Source: Niabella aurantiaca DSM 17617 (lineage in GTDB: Bacteria; Bacteroidota; Bacteroidia; Chitinophagales; Chitinophagaceae). From it: a stretch of DNA of 64,000 nt. The stretch lies in NCBI RefSeq assembly GCF_000374125.1, contig NZ_KB893645.1, positions 186,109-250,108 of the forward strand. The letters are read 5' to 3'. Positions 61,279 to 64,000 of the stretch are shown here, one piece after another (positions within the stretch are counted from its first letter, which is position 1; each line of letters begins with the position of its first letter). The notes beneath the pieces are model-generated. The model did not search any database. It was not told the DNA's origin and saw only the letters and a program-made list of their open reading frames with translations. The position numbers and the translations under genes are program-made.

Positions 61279-62367
61279 TCACCTGGTTGTGGGGCCGGCT
61301 ACCTTTAATACACCGTTTTGATCGATCTCCATCGGATCAATGAATACCACCCGTTCATCGCCCGTCTTGCTGGTGCGGCCGTGGTAGACACAATACATCT
61401 GTTTACCATCCGGCGAAAAAGTGATGCTGTTATGCCCCGTTCCCGTAACGATTCCGCCCGCTTCAACATTCTTTTGCAGCACGGGATTATTGGCTGCTTT
61501 TTTAAATGGGCCCAACGGACTCTTGGAAGTGGCATATCCCACCGCATAGTTCTTTCCGCCAAAATAATTGGCGGAGTACATCATATAATAAAGATCCCGG
61601 TGTTTAAAAATAAAAGAGCCTTCGGTCCAGCGCCGGTTCACTTCCTTTGAAGTAACGGAACGGCTTTCCCATTCTGATTGCCGGTCGCTCATCTTTACCG
61701 GCGGGCGCAGCAAAAGAACCGGCTCGCCGATAACGCCGCTGAAGTCCGGTTTCAGCTCCACACCATATACCCAGCTTTCTTCGATCTCATTGAACCAACC
61801 TTTTTTGCGGGCCCAGTCGGCGATCTCGCTCTTGACAGGGTGTTTATAACAGCAGCGGGAATAGTAGAGATACACTTTTCCGCCGGGCTCAAATAATACG
61901 TTGGCGTCAATGACCGGGTAACCCGGATCAAAGACCGGGCGATCATGCAGGTCGGTAAAAGGTCCCGTGGGCCGGTCTGCAACGGCTACGCCTATTTTAA
62001 AATTCTCCAGCTCGTTGGTTGGGTTTTCCTTCCATTGGGCACTGTAAAACAAATAGAACTTTCCATTCCGCTCATATACTTCCGGCGCCCAGAAGGAATG
62101 GATGCCCCATCCGTTCTTATTGTTGCCGGAGTAGACCTGCCCCTCCGGCTTCCAGTTTACCAGGTCGGTTGAGGAGTAGGCGCTGAAACCTTTCTTCGCC
62201 CCGCCACCGGTCCCGTACATATAGTATCGGTCTCCCTTTACGTGCAATACATAGGGGTCGCCAAACTGAACCGGCAAGGGGTTGTGCGATGTTTTCTGCA
62301 GCGCGTCCTGCGCCAGGCCCTGGTGCAGGTATGCGATAAAGAGGAGTACCGGAATGATTCGTTTCAT
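61279..62367 (-). CDS. GH43-family glycosidase, secreted
   Basis: A 362-residue five-bladed beta-propeller hydrolase of GH43 type. Signal peptide MKRIIPVLLFIAYLHQGLA. Catalytic residues are recognisable: D37 in QFGDPYVL, D154 in VIDANVLFEPGG (pKa-modulating Asp) and E249 in RWTEGSFIFKHRDLYYMMYS. SFWAPEVYERNGKFYLFYS is also typical. Members act on arabinosyl, xylosyl or galactosyl linkages; the linkage cannot be assigned. It lies 9 bp downstream of the third sulfatase gene, in the same transcript. Confidence 0.9.
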   Translation of the reverse strand: MKRIIPVLLFIAYLHQGLAQDALQKTSHNPLPVQFGDPYVLHVKGDRYYMYGTGGGAKKGFSAYSSTDLVNWKPEGQVYSGNNKNGWGIHSFWAPEVYERNGKFYLFYSAQWKENPTNELENFKIGVAVADRPTGPFTDLHDRPVFDPGYPVIDANVLFEPGGKVYLYYSRCCYKHPVKSEIADWARKKGWFNEIEESWVYGVELKPDFSGVIGEPVLLLRPPVKMSDRQSEWESRSVTSKEVNRRWTEGSFIFKHRDLYYMMYSANYFGGKNYAVGYATSKSPLGPFKKAANNPVLQKNVEAGGIVTGTGHNSITFSPDGKQMYCVYHGRTSKTGDERVVFIDPMEIDQNGVLKVAGPTTR

Positions 62368-62376
62368 GTGTAAAAT

Positions 62377-63828
62377 TTAATGGATCGCGTGTACCTTTTT
62401 TTGCCAGCTGCGGAGTTCAGTATCCAGGGTGCTCACTTTGTCCGGGTAGGCAGCCGACAGATCGGTATGCTCACCAGGGTCCTGATCCAGGTTGTATAGT
62501 TCTTTATGTCCGTCGTCAAAAAAGGAGATCAGCTTCCAGGCCCCGCTGCGGATGCTGCCTGCGGATCGCCCGCCCAGGAAATGCGGCTTGTCCAGCGGGT
62601 AATGCCAGTAAAAGCCGCGGGCGGACAAAGCCGTCTGCGGATCCCGGAACAATGGCGCAAAGGAAACCCCGTCCAGCGGTTGATGATTCCCTGCTGCACC
62701 CGTCAGCTCCATCAGCGTGGGGTAAATATCATAGTTGGCAAGCGGCTGGGTGCAAACGCTGCCGCTCTTTACTTTCCCTGGCCACCAGGCAATAAACGGC
62801 TCGCGGACACCGCCTTCGTATAAGGTACTTTTGCCGCCGCGGAACGGAGCGTTGGTGGTGATCGTGGTTTCCCCGCCGTTATCACTGGTAAAGATCAAAA
62901 GTGTGTTCTGGTCAAGCCCCAGTTCCCGGAGCAGGTGCACGACAGCGCCAACACCCTCGTCAATTACTTTCAGCTGCGCTGCCAGGTGAGGGTTGTTTTG
63001 CGGGGCCTTTGATCCGGCCGGCCATTTTTTGTAGGGATCATTTTCCGGGTTCTTACGGGTAGGGGGGCTGGTGCCTGCGCTTTTTTTTTGCTGAAAATGG
63101 CGGACCAGCTCCGGCTTGCCGTGCACGGTTGTATGAACGGCATAGTGGCTGAGGAATAGGAAGAAAGGCCGCTGCCGGTTCCGTTTGATAAAATCGAGCG
63201 CTTCCAGATTCTGCCGGTCGGTAATGTATTCATGTGCGCCCGGCAACCGTTTTTTGATCTCGTGGTTAAAATCGTAGGGATAAAAATAAGTACCTTCTCC
63301 AATACCTCGGTTCTCACTGACCAGTACTTCGTCAAAGCCGTGCCGGTCTGGCAGGGTTTCCTCCGGTGCGCCTTCTTTTATGTAACCGGAAAGATGCCAT
63401 TTGCCGACAATGCCGGTGTGATATCCTCTTGCCTTTAAAAGTTCAGGCAGTGTAACATAGCCGGTATCCAGGTGTTGCGCGGCCCGGGGGCGGAGGTAAT
63501 CGGTAATGCCGATCCGGGCGGGGTACTGCCCCGTCATCAATGCGGCGCGGTAGGGCGAACAAACGGGGGCTGCTGCATAAAAGCAGGAGAACCGCATCCC
63601 CTCCCTGGCCAACCGGTCCAGTGCAGGTGTTTCGTTAAACGTATTGCCATAGCTGCCCAGCTCGCTGTATCCCAAGTCGTCTGCCAGGATATAAATGATA
63701 TTGGGCTGCTGCTCTTGTGCGGCTGTTGCCACTGCGATGAGCAGAAGGCAGATGAAGCCCGTCATTCTTTTTATGACCCGGAAAAATGACCCCAAGCCAT
63801 CGGGGGTATCCTTAAAATACTTGTTCAT
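62377..63828 (-). CDS. S1-family sulfatase, cotranscribed with the GH43 gene
   Basis: A sulfatase of 483 residues from the ATG at 63828, or 462 from an internal ATG at 63765. The latter begins a standard signal peptide (MTGFICLLLIAVATAAQ); the longer form has 21 mostly polar residues ahead, so the shorter start is preferred though both are possible. The formylglycine motif is canonical, C90-S-P-Y-R94 (long-form numbering), in APVCSPYRAALMTGQYPARI. GYSELGSYG, VGKWHLSG and LIFTSDNGGETT are family segments. The gene precedes the GH43 gene by 9 bp. In glycan loci a sulfatase normally clears sulfate so that a glycosidase can act; the GH43 partner fits. Confidence 0.92.
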   Translation of the reverse strand: MNKYFKDTPDGLGSFFRVIKRMTGFICLLLIAVATAAQEQQPNIIYILADDLGYSELGSYGNTFNETPALDRLAREGMRFSCFYAAAPVCSPYRAALMTGQYPARIGITDYLRPRAAQHLDTGYVTLPELLKARGYHTGIVGKWHLSGYIKEGAPEETLPDRHGFDEVLVSENRGIGEGTYFYPYDFNHEIKKRLPGAHEYITDRQNLEALDFIKRNRQRPFFLFLSHYAVHTTVHGKPELVRHFQQKKSAGTSPPTRKNPENDPYKKWPAGSKAPQNNPHLAAQLKVIDEGVGAVVHLLRELGLDQNTLLIFTSDNGGETTITTNAPFRGGKSTLYEGGVREPFIAWWPGKVKSGSVCTQPLANYDIYPTLMELTGAAGNHQPLDGVSFAPLFRDPQTALSARGFYWHYPLDKPHFLGGRSAGSIRSGAWKLISFFDDGHKELYNLDQDPGEHTDLSAAYPDKVSTLDTELRSWQKKVHAIH

Positions 63829-63959
63829 CTGACAAACCTTTACTGTAGCCGCAAATTACCCGTTCAAAACCGGAGGGGCTAAAACAATTGTGGAAAGATA
63901 TGGAAATATTGTGTTTTTGATCTGCAGGCAAAAAAATTAATCACTTTTAAGTCTATCTA

Positions 63960-63991
63960 TTTGGTAGACTAATTAAAGTCTACTAAGTTTG
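63960..63991 (+). promoter_or_regulatory. Bacteroidota-type promoter reading off the right edge
   Basis: TTTG (63960-63963) and TAAGTTTG (63984-63991) are 20 bp apart, an exact TTTG-N20-TAnnTTTG promoter with start near 63998. The spacer contains the inverted repeat GTAGACT (63964-63970) with AGTCTAC (63977-63983), a good candidate operator. The gene it drives begins beyond 64000. Confidence 0.65.
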
Positions 63992-64000
63992 TAGGATAAA

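Noticed and set aside
1-64000. tRNA or rRNA genes
   Set aside because: I looked for T-arm (GGTTCGA-type) signatures and rRNA-like conserved blocks in all intergenic stretches and saw none; a covariance search would be decisive.

Overview
The window comes from a Bacteroidota genome, most likely a soil- or plant-associated member of the Chitinophagaceae. I infer this from SusC/SusD outer-membrane pairs, secreted glycoside hydrolases and sulfatases, leaders of the TTTG-N20-TAnnTTTG type, REP-type palindromes, DUF-type small secreted proteins and a moderately high GC content. The genus cannot be fixed by eye. No rRNA, tRNA or CRISPR array was found.

Layout. (1) 1-4.6 kb: the end of a SusD gene, a metal/corrinoid-binding-like protein, menG/ubiE, a small XRE regulator and a ~190-nt structured RNA candidate with its own promoter. 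(2) 4.6-14.7 kb: a TlpA-SusC-SusD operon, converging on a DUF6520-like protein and an AraC regulator. Divergent from the AraC gene is a three-gene hydroxamate-siderophore precursor operon (GNAT, membrane protein, IucD-like monooxygenase) with no siderophore synthetase. (3) 14.7-21.9 kb: housekeeping genes smc and PBP2 (mrdA), with a cluster of DnaA-box-like 9-mers before smc, a MITE-like element after it, and a truncated YdeI-like gene. (4) 21.9-32.6 kb, minus strand: a complete leucine-degradation set (acyl-CoA dehydrogenase, both methylcrotonyl-CoA carboxylase subunits, methylglutaconyl-CoA hydratase, HMG-CoA lyase) with succinyl-CoA:acetoacetate CoA-transferase. It turns leucine into acetyl-CoA and acetoacetyl-CoA. 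Most gaps in this set hold repeats or gene remnants, including a REP-associated tyrosine transposase flanked by ~235-bp direct repeats.

(5) 32.8-36.7 kb: a YhcG-type nuclease, a GH92 mannosidase and a broken ORF6N gene. (6) 36.9-43.9 kb: a tightly packed seven-gene plus-strand operon with MaoC hydratase, a signal-less solute-binding protein, two CaiB/BaiF CoA-transferases, a lactonase-type amidohydrolase, a RhaT-type sugar transporter and a Gfo/Idh/MocA dehydrogenase. Read together it looks like an undescribed route that oxidises a sugar to a lactone and acid and then handles the acid as a CoA thioester. This is the strongest novel candidate in the window. (7) 44-64 kb: polysaccharide-degradation genes (putative alpha-galacturonidase-type glycosidase, GH28, GH95 with an inserted domain, a DUF5703 glycosidase-like protein, GH43, three sulfatases) with an AraC regulator, a secreted phosphodiesterase/nuclease-like lipoprotein and an AI-2E-family permease. 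No SusC/SusD pair lies in this block, but a good promoter points off the right edge, where one could begin.

The sugar genes of regions 6 and 7 share one orientation and fit a single theme: release of (sulfated?) uronic, deoxy or L-sugars outside the cytoplasm and catabolism inside. This linkage is inference.
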